The position numbers and the translations under genes were made by a program. DNA of 46,647 bases, taken from positions 1 to 46,647 of the forward strand of contig JBFKQC010000027.1 of the NCBI GenBank assembly GCA_041627895.1, read 5' to 3'. Below are positions 32,158-40,345 of the stretch, piece by piece (positions within the stretch are counted from its first letter, which is position 1; every line of letters starts with the position of its first letter). The DNA is from JBFKQC01 sp041627895. Lineage in GTDB: Bacteria > Pseudomonadota > Alphaproteobacteria > Rhodobacterales > Rhodobacteraceae. The notes beneath the pieces were generated by a model. It saw nothing but the letters and a program-made list of their open reading frames with translations. It had not been told where the DNA came from and ran no database searches.

Positions 32158-33800
32158 TGGAAGCCGATTTCGTCATCGTCGGCGCCGGGTCTGCCGGCTG
32201 CGCCATGGCCTACCGCCTCGGCGAGGCCGGCGCCTCGGTGATCGTCGTCGAATACGGCGGCACCGATGCCGGGCCGTTCATCCAGATGCCCGCCGCGCTG
32301 AGTTACCCGATGAACATGCGCCGCTACGACTGGGGCTACCGGACCGAACCCGAGCCGCATCTCGGCGGGCGCCGGCTGGCGGCGCCGCGCGGCAAGGTGA
32401 TCGGCGGGTCCTCGTCGATCAACGGCATGGTCTATGTCCGCGGCCACCCGCGCGACTTCGACACCTGGGCCGAGATGGGCGCCGACGGCTGGGGCTTTGC
32501 CGACGTGCTGCCCTATTTCAAGCGGCTTGAGACCTGGCACGCGGACGAGGGCGACGGCGGCTGGCGCGGCCATGACGGCCCGCTGCACGTCTCGCGCGGG
32601 CCGCGCCGCAACCCGCTGACCCGCGCCTTCGTCGAGGCCGGGCGCCAGGCCGGTTACGCCGTGACCGCCGACTATAACGGCCAACGCCAGGAAGGTTTCG
32701 GCGCCATGGAGGCGACGATCTGGCGCGGGCGGCGCTGGTCGGCGGCCAATGCCTATCTGAAACCGGCGCTGAAGCGGGCGAACTGCACGCTGGTCCGCGG
32801 CCTTGTGGCGCGGATCGTGATCGAACAGGGCCGCGCCACCGGGGTCGCGCTGCGGGGTGGCAGGACGATCCGCGCCCGCCGCGAGGTGATCGTCGCCGCC
32901 TCGGCCTTCAACTCGCCGAAGCTGCTGATGCTGTCGGGCATCGGCCCCGCGGCGCACCTGGCCGGGCACGGGATCGAGGTGGTCGCCGACCGCCCCGGCG
33001 TCGGGCAGAACCTGCAGGACCACCTCGAGCTTTACGTGCAGATGGCCGCGCGCCTGCCGGTCAGCCTTTACCGCTACTGGAACCCGCTCGCCAAGGCGCT
33101 GATCGGCGCGCGCTGGCTGTTCACCGGCACCGGGCTGGGGGCCTCGAACCAGTTCGAAAGCTGCGGCTTCATCCGCTCGCGCGCCGGTATCGAATACCCC
33201 GACGTGCAGTTCCATTTCCTGCCGATCGCCGTGCGCTATGACGGCCGCAAGGCGATTGCGGGACACGGGTTCCAGGCCCATGTCGGGCCGATGCGGTCGA
33301 AAAGCCGCGGCAGCGTGACGCTGGCCTCGGCCGACCCGGCGGCCCCGCCGGTGATCCGGTTCAACTACATGAGCCACCCCGACGACTGGCAGGATTTCCG
33401 GGCCTGCATCCGGCTGACCCGCGAGGTCTTCGCGCAGGATGCGTTCCGGCCGTTCGCCGGTCACGAAATCCTGCCCGGCGAGGCGGCCGAGAGCGACGCA
33501 GCGCTGGACGCGGCGATCCGCGAGCATGCCGAGAGCGCCTATCACCCCTGCGGCACCGCGCGAATGGGGCGGCGCGACGACAGGATGGCGGTGGTCGACC
33601 CCGACTGCCGGGTGATCGGGGTCGAGGGGCTCAGGCTGGCCGACAGCTCGGTCTTTCCGCAGATCACCAACGGCAACCTGAATGCGCCCTCGATCATGGT
33701 GGGCGAAAAGGCGGCCGACCACATCCTCGGGCGTGCGCCGCTGGCGCGCGAGAATCTCGAGCCCTGGGTGCATCCGAACTGGCGCGAGGCGCAGCGGTAG
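32157..33800 (+). CDS. betA: GMC family oxidoreductase, choline dehydrogenase-like
   Basis: FAD-dependent alcohol dehydrogenase of 547 residues. The N-terminal dinucleotide loop is VGAGSAGCAMAYRLGEAG (8-25). The GMC signatures GKVIGGSSSINGMVYVRGHP and the second block ASAFNSPKLLMLSGIGPA are present. The C-terminal active site has HPCGTARMG and SVFPQITNGNLNAPSIMVGE, with the conserved His and Asn. Overall closeness to BetA suggests choline to betaine aldehyde oxidation for osmoprotection, but betB, betI and betC are not beside it and many alcohol dehydrogenases look alike, so the symbol is tentative. It is coupled to a GST gene by a TGATG overlap. Confidence 0.8.
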   Translation: MEADFVIVGAGSAGCAMAYRLGEAGASVIVVEYGGTDAGPFIQMPAALSYPMNMRRYDWGYRTEPEPHLGGRRLAAPRGKVIGGSSSINGMVYVRGHPRDFDTWAEMGADGWGFADVLPYFKRLETWHADEGDGGWRGHDGPLHVSRGPRRNPLTRAFVEAGRQAGYAVTADYNGQRQEGFGAMEATIWRGRRWSAANAYLKPALKRANCTLVRGLVARIVIEQGRATGVALRGGRTIRARREVIVAASAFNSPKLLMLSGIGPAAHLAGHGIEVVADRPGVGQNLQDHLELYVQMAARLPVSLYRYWNPLAKALIGARWLFTGTGLGASNQFESCGFIRSRAGIEYPDVQFHFLPIAVRYDGRKAIAGHGFQAHVGPMRSKSRGSVTLASADPAAPPVIRFNYMSHPDDWQDFRACIRLTREVFAQDAFRPFAGHEILPGEAAESDAALDAAIREHAESAYHPCGTARMGRRDDRMAVVDPDCRVIGVEGLRLADSSVFPQITNGNLNAPSIMVGEKAADHILGRAPLARENLEPWVHPNWREAQR

Positions 33801-33908
33801 GGCAGGGCCCGTCCCTCCGGCGCGGCCGCATCCCGACGTCACTTCGGCAAAGGCTGCCGCGCCTTACCTGTCAAATCCCGCGCCCTGCGCGCCGCCTTCC
33901 GCGCCGAT

Positions 33909-33950
33909 TTGATCCGGGTCAAGGCCGCATCGGGGCGCCGGTTCTAGTTT
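33909..33950 (+). promoter_or_regulatory. FNR/FnrL-type promoter of the DUF465 gene
   Basis: TTGAT-N4-GTCAA at 33909-33922 has the half-sites of an FNR-type box. A -10-like TAGTTT follows at 33945-33950; if this is the -10, the box centre falls at about -41.5, the class II activator position. The gene begins at 33982. The rest of the 181-base gap after the GMC gene holds nothing recognisable. Confidence 0.55.
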
Positions 33951-33981
33951 CGGCGGAGAGGACGAACAGGAGCGACGCGCA

Positions 33982-34221
33982 ATGGCTCACACGCCCCACG
34001 AACTGGCCCAGGAATTCCCGCAATACCTCGCGAAGATGCACGAGTTGAAGCAATCGGACGCGCATTTCGCGCGGCTCTACAACGAATACCACGAGATCAA
34101 CCGCGCGGTGCACCGGGCCGAGACCAACCTCGAGCCGGTCGAGGAACTGGCCGAGGTGGAGATGCGCAAGAAGCGGCTGCACCTGAAGGACGAAATCTGG
34201 AGGATGCTTACCGCGAACTGA
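33982..34221 (+). CDS. DUF465 / YdcH family small protein
   Basis: A 79-residue helical, highly charged protein of the YdcH/DUF465 family. The typical elements are the HFARLYNEYHEINRAVHRAE stretch (about 27-46), likely a coiled-coil half, and the closing KKRLHLKDEIWRML. Function is not established for the family. It has its own upstream FNR-type box, which suggests stronger expression at low oxygen, and runs tail to tail toward the pccR-like gene. Confidence 0.9.
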   Translation: MAHTPHELAQEFPQYLAKMHELKQSDAHFARLYNEYHEINRAVHRAETNLEPVEELAEVEMRKKRLHLKDEIWRMLTAN

Positions 34222-34254
34222 CCCGCCGACGGGTCGGGGCGCCAAGGCCCGGCG

Positions 34255-35655
34255 TCAGTCGATCCGGTATGGCTGCACGCCGCGCCGGGCGTGATCGACG
34301 GTCAGCTTGCGCTCCAGCGGCGGGACCGAGCGCTGGTGGCAGTCGCGGCGCTCGCAGATCCGGCAGGATATTCCGATCGGCTCGAACGCGGCGCGGTTGG
34401 TGACGTCCAGATCGTCGGCATAGACCAGGCGCCCGGCATGGGCGATCTCGCAGCCGAGCCCGATGGCGTAGCGCCTGACCGGCGCGGTGAAACTGCCGCC
34501 GGGCTTCGAGACGTCGCGCGCCAGGCAGAAATAGCGCACCCCGTCGGGCGTCTCGGCAAGCTGGCGCAGAAACCGGCCCGGCGTCTCGAAGGCCTGGTGC
34601 ACGTTCCACAACGGGCAGGCGCCTCCGAATCGGGCGAATTGCAGCCGGGTCGCCGAGTGGCGCTTGGTGATCGTACCGGCCTGGTCGACCCGCACGAAGA
34701 AGAACGGCACGCCCTTGGCGCCCGGCCGCTGCAGGGTCGAGAGCCGATGCGCCACCTGCTCGATCGAGGCGCCGAAGAGATCGGCGAGACGTTCGAGGTC
34801 GTGGCGGGTCTCTTCGGCGGCTTCGAGAAAGGCGCGATACGGCAAGAGCGCGGCGCCCGCGAAGTAGTTCGCGAGCCCGATCTTGGCGATGGCGCGCGCC
34901 TCTTCGGTCTGGAACCGGGCGAGGTCGAGCGTGGCTTCCAGAAGGTCGTTTTGCGAGATATGGGCGATCTGATGCAGTAGCTGAAAGCATTGCGTGGCTT
35001 TCGGGGCGCGGCTGGACAGCACAATTCTGCCAGTTGATGCATCGAATGAACGAAGCTCTGGAGAGGATTGAAATTCAATAGATATTCCTTGGCTCACCAG
35101 ATGAGATACGGCAGCATCCATCGCCGAACTGACGCCAGTATCCGAGGTCGAGAAACGCTCGGCCGCGCGGTCGACGGCGTCGATGTAATTGTCGCAATAG
35201 TGAAAGAAGTCGCGAACCTCTTCCCAGGGCGACGGCTGGATCGCGCTGTCCTCGCGCCCAAGCGCCTCGTCCAGCGAGGCGAGGCGTTCGTGGGTCTGCC
35301 TGTAGGCGCGGTGCAGGGCCAGGAAGGCGCGCGCCAGCGCCGGCGCGTTCGACGCGGCAAGCCGCAGGTCCGCCAGCGGCGGCGCGGCGTCGGCAAAGAC
35401 CGGATCGGCCAGCGCCTCGCGCATGTCGACGACCATGCGCTCGGCCTCGCCGGTCGACAATTCGGTGACGTCGAAGCCGAATTCCTGCGCCAGCGCCAGC
35501 ACCACGCCGGCCGATACCGGGCGGTGGTTGTTTTCCATCTGGTTGAGATAGGGCAGCGACACGCCGAGCTTGCCGGCGAACGCCTTCTGCGTCAGTTCGA
35601 GCCGCTGGCGGATTTCCCGCAGCTTGGCCCCGGCATAGAGTTTCTGGGTCGCCAT
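34255..35655 (-). CDS. pccR: ScfR family short-chain acyl-CoA-responsive regulator, PccR-like
   Basis: Transcription factor of 466 residues. An XRE-type helix-turn-helix (about 8-65, LTQKAFAGKLGVSLPYLNQME) is followed by an ImmA/IrrE-like domain and a C-terminal DUF2083 region ending in the CRICERRDC cysteine cluster. The peptidase-like motif reads HQIAH instead of HExxH, so proteolysis is unlikely. This architecture defines the ScfR group (PccR, RamB and others). In Rhodobacter sphaeroides PccR controls pccB through TTTGCAAA-N4-TTTGCAAA sites. The position beside pccB fits that role. I chose the ATG at 35655 because MATQKLYAGAKLREIR is the family start. TTTGCA-type sites lie just upstream, which suggests autoregulation. 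Confidence 0.88.
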   Translation of the reverse strand: MATQKLYAGAKLREIRQRLELTQKAFAGKLGVSLPYLNQMENNHRPVSAGVVLALAQEFGFDVTELSTGEAERMVVDMREALADPVFADAAPPLADLRLAASNAPALARAFLALHRAYRQTHERLASLDEALGREDSAIQPSPWEEVRDFFHYCDNYIDAVDRAAERFSTSDTGVSSAMDAAVSHLVSQGISIEFQSSPELRSFDASTGRIVLSSRAPKATQCFQLLHQIAHISQNDLLEATLDLARFQTEEARAIAKIGLANYFAGAALLPYRAFLEAAEETRHDLERLADLFGASIEQVAHRLSTLQRPGAKGVPFFFVRVDQAGTITKRHSATRLQFARFGGACPLWNVHQAFETPGRFLRQLAETPDGVRYFCLARDVSKPGGSFTAPVRRYAIGLGCEIAHAGRLVYADDLDVTNRAAFEPIGISCRICERRDCHQRSVPPLERKLTVDHARRGVQPYRID

Positions 35656-35664
35656 CGCGCCGCC

Positions 35665-35700
35665 TTTGCAGGTTTGCACACCTGTCTTAGCGGCTGCAAA
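35665..35700 (-). promoter_or_regulatory. TTTGCA-type half-sites before the pccR-like gene
   Basis: Within the 50 bases between the MFS stop and the regulator start are three half-sites: TTTGCAGG at 35665-35672, TTTGCACA at 35673-35680 and GCTGCAAA at 35693-35700. They resemble the palindromic TTTGCAAA half-site of ScfR regulators, but centre spacings are 8 and 20 bases, not the published 12. Autoregulatory binding is likely but inferred. Confidence 0.5.
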
Positions 35701-35705
35701 GCCAC

Positions 35706-36923
35706 TCAGGCAAGCCCGAGGCGCCTCTCGCGCAGGATCACCAGCAGGATGGCGATCACCGCAAGGACCGAAACGATCAGCTGAATCCAGAGCAGCGGAT
35801 AAGGCCCGGTGCCCGGCTTCAGAAGCGACCCCGCCAGCGCCGACAGCGCGGCGCCGCCGCCGATCATCAGCGCGCCGCCCAGCCCGCTGGCGGTGCCGGC
35901 AAGCTGTGGCCGGACCGACAGCGTGCCGGCGATCGCGTTCGGCAGCACCATGCCATTGCCGAGCCCGACGAAGGTCATCAGCCCGAAAAAGCTGATCGCC
36001 GTCCCGAGACCGGCCAGGAACAGCGACAACGACAGCGCCACGCCCGAGGCGCAGATCAGCGACCCGGTGATGATCATCCGGTTGATCCCGGCGCGGATCG
36101 AATAGCGCCCGCTGATGAAGTTGCCGAAAATGTAGCCGAGCGCCGGCGCGCCGAAGAGGATGCCCAGAAGCGTCGGGTTCAGCCCGAAGACCTCGGACCC
36201 GACGAACGGCGCGCCGCCGACATAGGCAAAGAACGCGCCGGACGAGAATGCCGCCGCCGACGCATAGCCCCAGAACCGCGGCGAGGTCAGCAGTTCAGGG
36301 TAGTCGCGGAACTGCTGCCGGAAGCTCGCCGATTTCTGCGTGTTGGTCTCGCCGAGATCCGCCCAGATCAGCCACAGCGTCGCGCCGCCGATCACGATGA
36401 ACGCCCAGAACGTGGCCTTCCAGCCGAAGGCCTCGTCCAGCATGCCGCCGATCGCGGGCGTGATCATCGGCACCACCGCCATGCCCATCGTCACGTAGCC
36501 GATCACCGAGGCCGCCTGGTCCTGTTCGAACAGGTCGCGCACCACCGCGCGGCTCAGCACCATGGCCACGACGATCGACGCCTGCACCATTCGGAAGGCC
36601 AGGAAAATCTGGACGTTGGGCGAAACGATGCAGCCCAGCGTCGCCACAAGGAAGATCACGAAACCCCAGATCAGCACGGGCCGGCGGCCGTAGCGGTCGG
36701 AAAGCGGGCCGATGAAGAGTTGCAGCGCCCCGTTGACGGCAAGGAACAACGCGACCGAAAGCTGCATCAGCCGGTATTCGGTGTCGAAATACGCGGTCAT
36801 GCCGGGCAGCGACGGCACGAACATGTTCATGGCCATCGCGGACGCCCCCGACATGAGGATCAGCGTGAAAATGTGCGGAGGAGTGGCGCTGTCGAGAAAG
36901 CGAGCGCCGTGTCTGCTTGTCAT
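35706..36923 (-). CDS. Multidrug MFS transporter (Bcr/CflA-like)
   Basis: Inner-membrane proton-driven exporter of 405 residues with twelve helices. The DHA1/Bcr-CflA pattern is present: LPGMTAYFDTEYRLMQLSVA in helices 1-2, motif A QLFIGPLSDRYGRRPVL, and GYVTMGMAVVPMITPAIGG near helix 5. The substrate is unknown. The ATG at 36923 is taken as start; an in-frame TTG lies two codons earlier. It lies between the pccR-like regulator and pccB and shares the regulator's orientation. The divergent region toward pccB carries many TTTGC half-sites, so the transporter could also be under acyl-CoA control. Confidence 0.9.
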   Translation of the reverse strand: MTSRHGARFLDSATPPHIFTLILMSGASAMAMNMFVPSLPGMTAYFDTEYRLMQLSVALFLAVNGALQLFIGPLSDRYGRRPVLIWGFVIFLVATLGCIVSPNVQIFLAFRMVQASIVVAMVLSRAVVRDLFEQDQAASVIGYVTMGMAVVPMITPAIGGMLDEAFGWKATFWAFIVIGGATLWLIWADLGETNTQKSASFRQQFRDYPELLTSPRFWGYASAAAFSSGAFFAYVGGAPFVGSEVFGLNPTLLGILFGAPALGYIFGNFISGRYSIRAGINRMIITGSLICASGVALSLSLFLAGLGTAISFFGLMTFVGLGNGMVLPNAIAGTLSVRPQLAGTASGLGGALMIGGGAALSALAGSLLKPGTGPYPLLWIQLIVSVLAVIAILLVILRERRLGLA

Positions 36924-36979
36924 TGTCAACGATTATGCCCGCGCGCCGGGCTTGTCCATGTGCATCGTTGCATAGCAGC

Positions 36980-37134
36980 TTTGCGGATGCTGTGCGTTTG
37001 CGCAGAGAAGGGCGCGCAAGAGTTTGCACATTTTCAATTCGCCACTCAAATATTGCGATAGATTTGCAAATTTACCTGATTTTGCTTCCCTCGCGGCCGC
37101 GCCCTCAGTAACTTGCAGCAAATACGCGCGCAAA
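36980..37134 (+). promoter_or_regulatory. pccB control region with TTTGCAAA-like sites
   Basis: The 232-base region between the MFS gene and pccB has a perfect half-site TTTGCAAA at 37063-37070, preceded at three bases by ATTGCGAT (37052-37059). Other TTTGC starts lie at 36980, 36997, 37023 and 37081. The only pair in the exact published register is GCAGCAAA-N4-CGCGCAAA at 37115-37134, each half matching 5 of 8 positions. PccR of Rhodobacter sphaeroides is known to need TTTGCAAA-N4-TTTGCAAA before pccB. Which of these sites works here cannot be decided by eye. Confidence 0.6.
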
Positions 37135-37155
37135 TGGACAGACAGGGGCGAGACC

Positions 37156-38688
37156 ATGAAGGACATCCTGCAGGAACTCGAAGGCCGCCGCCAGACCGCC
37201 CGGATGGGCGGCGGGCAAAGGCGTATCGACAGCCAGCACGCTAAGGGCAAGCTGACCGCGCGAGAGCGGATCACGCTGTTGCTCGACGAAAGCTCGTTCG
37301 AGGAATTCGACATGTTCGTCGCCCATCGCTGCACCGATTTCGGGATGGACAAGGAACGCCCCTCGGGCGACGGCGTCGTCACCGGCTGGGGCACGATCAA
37401 CGGCCGCATGGTCTATGTGTTTTCCCAGGATTTCACCGTCTTCGGCGGATCGCTCAGCGAAACCCACGCACAGAAAATCTGCAAGATCATGGACATGGCG
37501 ATGCAGAACGGTGCGCCTGTGATCGGGATCAACGATTCCGGCGGCGCCCGGATCCAGGAGGGCGTCGCCTCGCTGGCGGGATATGCCGAAGTGTTCCAGC
37601 GCAACATCATGGCCTCGGGCGTGGTGCCGCAGATCAGCGTGATCATGGGGCCATGCGCGGGCGGCGCGGTCTATTCGCCGGCGATGACCGATTTCATCTT
37701 CATGGTGCGCGACACCTCCTACATGTTTGTCACCGGCCCCGACGTGGTGAAGACGGTGACGAACGAGGTCGTGACCGCCGAGGAACTGGGCGGCGCCTCG
37801 ACCCATACGCGCAAATCCAGCGTGGCGGACGGCGCCTTCGAGAACGACATCGACGCGCTGGCCGAAATCCGCCGGCTGGTGGATTTCCTGCCGCTGAACA
37901 ACCGCGGCACGGTGCCGGTCCGGCCGTTCTTCGACGATCCCGCGCGGGTCGAGGAAAGCCTGGACACGCTGATTCCCGACAATCCGAACCAGCCCTACGA
38001 CATGCACGAACTGATCCGGAAGGTGGCCGACGAGGGCGATTTCTATGAAATCCAGGAGGATTTCGCGAAGAACATTGTCACCGGCTTCGCCCGGCTCGAG
38101 GGGCGCACGGTGGGCGTCGTCGCGAACCAGCCGATGGTGCTGGCGGGCTGTCTGGACATCGATTCCAGCCGCAAGGCGGCGCGCTTCGTCCGCTTCTGCG
38201 ACGCCTTCGAAATCCCGATCCTGACCTTTGTGGACGTGCCCGGCTTCCTGCCCGGAACCGGCCAGGAATACGGCGGCGTGATCAAGCATGGTGCAAAGCT
38301 TCTGTTCGCCTATGGCGAGGCGACGGTGCCCAAGGTGACGGTGATCACCCGCAAGGCCTATGGCGGGGCCTATGACGTCATGGCGTCGAAGCACCTGCGC
38401 GGCGATTTCAACTATGCCTGGCCGACGGCCGAGATCGCGGTGATGGGGGCGCGGGGGGCGACGGAAATCCTCTATCGGTCCGAACTGGGCGACCCGGAAA
38501 AGATCGCGGCGCGGACCAAGGACTACGAGGACCGCTTTGCCAACCCGTTCGTGGCGGCCGAGAAGGGGTTCGTCGACGAGGTGATCATGCCGCGGAACAC
38601 GCGGGTGCGGGTCTGCCGCGCGTTTGCCTCGCTGCGCAACAAGAAGCTGAGCAACCCCTGGAAGAAACACGACAATATTCCGCTGTAG
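37156..38688 (+). CDS. pccB: Propionyl-CoA carboxylase beta subunit
   Basis: Carboxyltransferase subunit of propionyl-CoA carboxylase, 510 residues, the normal length. It transfers CO2 from carboxybiotin on PccA to propionyl-CoA, giving methylmalonyl-CoA. N- and C-terminal crotonase-like halves carry the oxyanion loops: NDSGGARIQEGVASLAGYAE with GPCAGGAVYSPA in the first, and VPGFLPGTGQEYGGVIKHGAK with KAYGGAYDVM in the second. I chose the ATG at 37156, where MKDILQELE matches the usual start; the upstream frame overlaps the operator region. It works with pccA (41367) and the mutase (45632). Expression is probably activated by the PccR-like regulator. Confidence 0.96.
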   Translation: MKDILQELEGRRQTARMGGGQRRIDSQHAKGKLTARERITLLLDESSFEEFDMFVAHRCTDFGMDKERPSGDGVVTGWGTINGRMVYVFSQDFTVFGGSLSETHAQKICKIMDMAMQNGAPVIGINDSGGARIQEGVASLAGYAEVFQRNIMASGVVPQISVIMGPCAGGAVYSPAMTDFIFMVRDTSYMFVTGPDVVKTVTNEVVTAEELGGASTHTRKSSVADGAFENDIDALAEIRRLVDFLPLNNRGTVPVRPFFDDPARVEESLDTLIPDNPNQPYDMHELIRKVADEGDFYEIQEDFAKNIVTGFARLEGRTVGVVANQPMVLAGCLDIDSSRKAARFVRFCDAFEIPILTFVDVPGFLPGTGQEYGGVIKHGAKLLFAYGEATVPKVTVITRKAYGGAYDVMASKHLRGDFNYAWPTAEIAVMGARGATEILYRSELGDPEKIAARTKDYEDRFANPFVAAEKGFVDEVIMPRNTRVRVCRAFASLRNKKLSNPWKKHDNIPL

Positions 38689-38693
38689 GTCCG

Positions 38694-38795
38694 ATGCCAG
38701 AGTTCCGCCAGATCACTGCCTTCGCGGGCGCCGCCGCGGCTGGTCCGCATGGCGCCGGGGCGGCGCTATCGCCGGGCCGCCGGAGGATCCGGTGA
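38694..38795 (+). CDS. Possible 33-codon leader ORF before the methyltransferase
   Basis: An ATG five bases after the pccB stop opens a 33-codon frame whose TGA overlaps the methyltransferase ATG (TGATG). This would couple translation from pccB to the methyltransferase gene. The peptide is Ala/Gly/Arg-rich and shows no family, and the methyltransferase has its own GGAGGA, so the frame may be accidental. Confidence 0.2.
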   Translation: MPEFRQITAFAGAAAAGPHGAGAALSPGRRRIR

Positions 38796-39532
38796 TGCAG
38801 ACCGCGGTCGCGGATATCGACGTCGCGAGGCTGGACTATTCGGTCTTCAGCCATGCGGACCTGGTGAACATCGTGCTGCAGCGATCGGAAGTCCTCGACG
38901 ACATCCAGCGGCCTGGCCGGCTGATCAGGGCGTGGGAGCGCGGCGATCACGCCCCCCTGGACGAGGTGGTCGAGGCGCGCGGGACCCTGCTGGCGCAGCG
39001 CGCGGCGCAGAAGATCCGGCGCGAGGTCCAGGCGCTGGCGCCGGTGCTTGCAGAGATCGCGCCGCGACGGGTGGCCGATATCGGCTGCGGCTATGCGATG
39101 TTCGACCTGTTCCTGTACCACGACTTCGGCGCAGAGCTGCTGCTGATCGACGTCGAGGACAACGAGCACCGGCATTTCGGCTACGAGACCGAGGCCGCGG
39201 CCTATACCAGCCTCGACACTGCGCGGCGGTTTCTCGTCGCCAACGGCGTGCCGGACCGGGCGATCACCACCTGGAACCCCGACGAAGACGAGATCGACAC
39301 GGACAAGGTCGACCTCGCGGTCAGCTTCCTGGCCTGCGGGTTTCACTTCCCGGTCGACATGTACCTGCCGTTCTTCCGTCTTGCGGTAGCGCCCGGCGGC
39401 TCGGTGATCCTCGATCTGCGCGCCGGGAGGTCCGAGGACAGCCGGCGCACGCTGGAGACGCTGGGCGAGGTGCAGGTGCTGGCCGAGCGGAAAGGCCGGA
39501 TGCGCGTCTGGCTGCGAAAGGGGCGGCGATGA
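38795..39532 (+). CDS. Class I SAM-dependent methyltransferase-like protein
   Basis: Cytosolic protein of 245 residues with a Rossmann-like methyltransferase core. Motif I is VADIGCGYAMFD (about 93-104), an acidic end-of-strand LLLIDVEDNEH follows near 120, and the motif IV region is KVDLAVSFLACGFHF near 175. The N-terminal 80 residues are helical and specific to this group. The methyl acceptor is unknown. ATG at 38795 has GGAGGA at 38782-38787; GTG at 38792 is an alternative. It lies between pccB and pccA, overlaps the next gene by four bases (ATGA), and is probably co-transcribed with pccB, though a direct role in propionate use is not evident. Confidence 0.82.
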   Translation: MQTAVADIDVARLDYSVFSHADLVNIVLQRSEVLDDIQRPGRLIRAWERGDHAPLDEVVEARGTLLAQRAAQKIRREVQALAPVLAEIAPRRVADIGCGYAMFDLFLYHDFGAELLLIDVEDNEHRHFGYETEAAAYTSLDTARRFLVANGVPDRAITTWNPDEDEIDTDKVDLAVSFLACGFHFPVDMYLPFFRLAVAPGGSVILDLRAGRSEDSRRTLETLGEVQVLAERKGRMRVWLRKGRR

Positions 39533-39921
39533 GGGTCTGGCCTGCCATGATCCTGGCGGCACTGCCGGCGGTCGCCGGGGCACAGCAGATCGCCGTGCCC
39601 TCGGGCCAGCCGGTGACGCCGCTCGACGTCATCACCGACCGGCCGGGGGACGAGGGGCCGACCTGGCGCTTTCGCTTTCTCGCGCCGGAGATCGCGCGCG
39701 ACGGCGGAACGGTGGCGGTCGACGTCGCGCTGCAGGATATCGACGCGCTTTGCGCGGGCTTCGTGATCGACCGCCTCGCCGGTGCCGCTGGGGCGCCCGG
39801 GCGGGTGGTGATCTCGCTTTCGGACCGGCCGGTGGAATTCGGCGTGGCCACGCCCGAAGCCACGCAGATTTTCGAGGCCTACCGGGTCGAGAACGGCGCC
39901 TGCATCTGGGAGGGCTTCTGA
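39529..39921 (+). CDS. Small secreted protein, DUF6497-like
   Basis: A 130-residue protein with a signal peptide (MRVWPAMILAALPAVAGA, cleavage near residue 18). The mature domain of about 110 residues is beta-rich with two cysteines (ALCAGFVI and NGACIWEGF) near positions for one disulfide. It matches what I know as DUF6497, a Rhodobacterales protein family of unknown function sometimes mislabelled as acetolactate synthase; I hold this match with moderate confidence. The start overlaps the methyltransferase stop (ATGA), so it belongs to the same operon. Confidence 0.75.
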   Translation: MRVWPAMILAALPAVAGAQQIAVPSGQPVTPLDVITDRPGDEGPTWRFRFLAPEIARDGGTVAVDVALQDIDALCAGFVIDRLAGAAGAPGRVVISLSDRPVEFGVATPEATQIFEAYRVENGACIWEGF

Positions 39922-40135
39922 TGCGCCCGCGTGTTTCGGCGGTATTCCGCAAGCCTCCTTCGGCAGATGATGCAACGGTGCCACAACCGGCCAAGGTGCT
40001 TGTAATCGGATATCCTTTTCCAAATGGATGGGCTATTGTCGGGCAAGGTTACAGGACAGTGACCGAATTTCCGATTCGGAGGCCGGGCGCCAACCCAACT
40101 GCGCGTGGTCTTCGTCTTTGTGACAGGAGACCCAG

Positions 40136-40276
40136 ATGTCGAAGAGCATCAAAATCGTTCTTACCCTTGGCCTCGTGGCCTTCGTCGCCGCCTGCGCCCA
40201 GCAGGAAGAAGAGCCGGTGTTCGTGGAACCCGAGCCGATCACGGTCGAGCCGGCCTTCACGGGCAAGTACAAGTAA
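40136..40276 (+). CDS. Small lipoprotein
   Basis: A 46-residue lipoprotein. The N-terminus MSKSIKIVLTLGLVAFVAAC has a charged start, hydrophobic core and a lipobox VAAC with Cys20 as the lipidated residue. The mature 27 residues are acidic and Pro-rich (EEEPVFVEPEPITVEP) and end in GKYK. ACAGGAGA precedes the ATG at 40136. It is followed by a GC-rich hairpin. The function is unknown; it is one of two small lipoproteins between pccB and pccA. Confidence 0.8.
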   Translation: MSKSIKIVLTLGLVAFVAACAQQEEEPVFVEPEPITVEPAFTGKYK

Positions 40277-40285
40277 GACACCAAC

Positions 40286-40309
40286 GGGGCGGGCCTTTGC
40301 GCCCGCCCC
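40286..40309 (+). terminator. GC-rich hairpin after the small lipoprotein gene
   Basis: A perfect 9-bp stem (GGGGCGGGC at 40286-40294 and GCCCGCCCC at 40301-40309) with a 6-base loop lies 9 bases past the stop codon. No U run follows, so it may stabilise the mRNA end or give partial termination. Confidence 0.6.
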
Positions 40310-40345
40310 GGCGGATGCCTGCGCCGCCCCACGGGAGGCCGGCGC

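Noticed and set aside
32127..33842. Minus-strand open frame antisense to the GMC oxidoreductase.
   Set aside because: Same shadow pattern; the GMC motifs on the plus strand are decisive.
37051..37070. Strict TTTGCAAA-N4-TTTGCAAA PccR site at the best half-site.
   Set aside because: On counting, the left half-site is ATTGCGAT with a 3-base spacer, so it is out of the published register; it is reported as a variant only.
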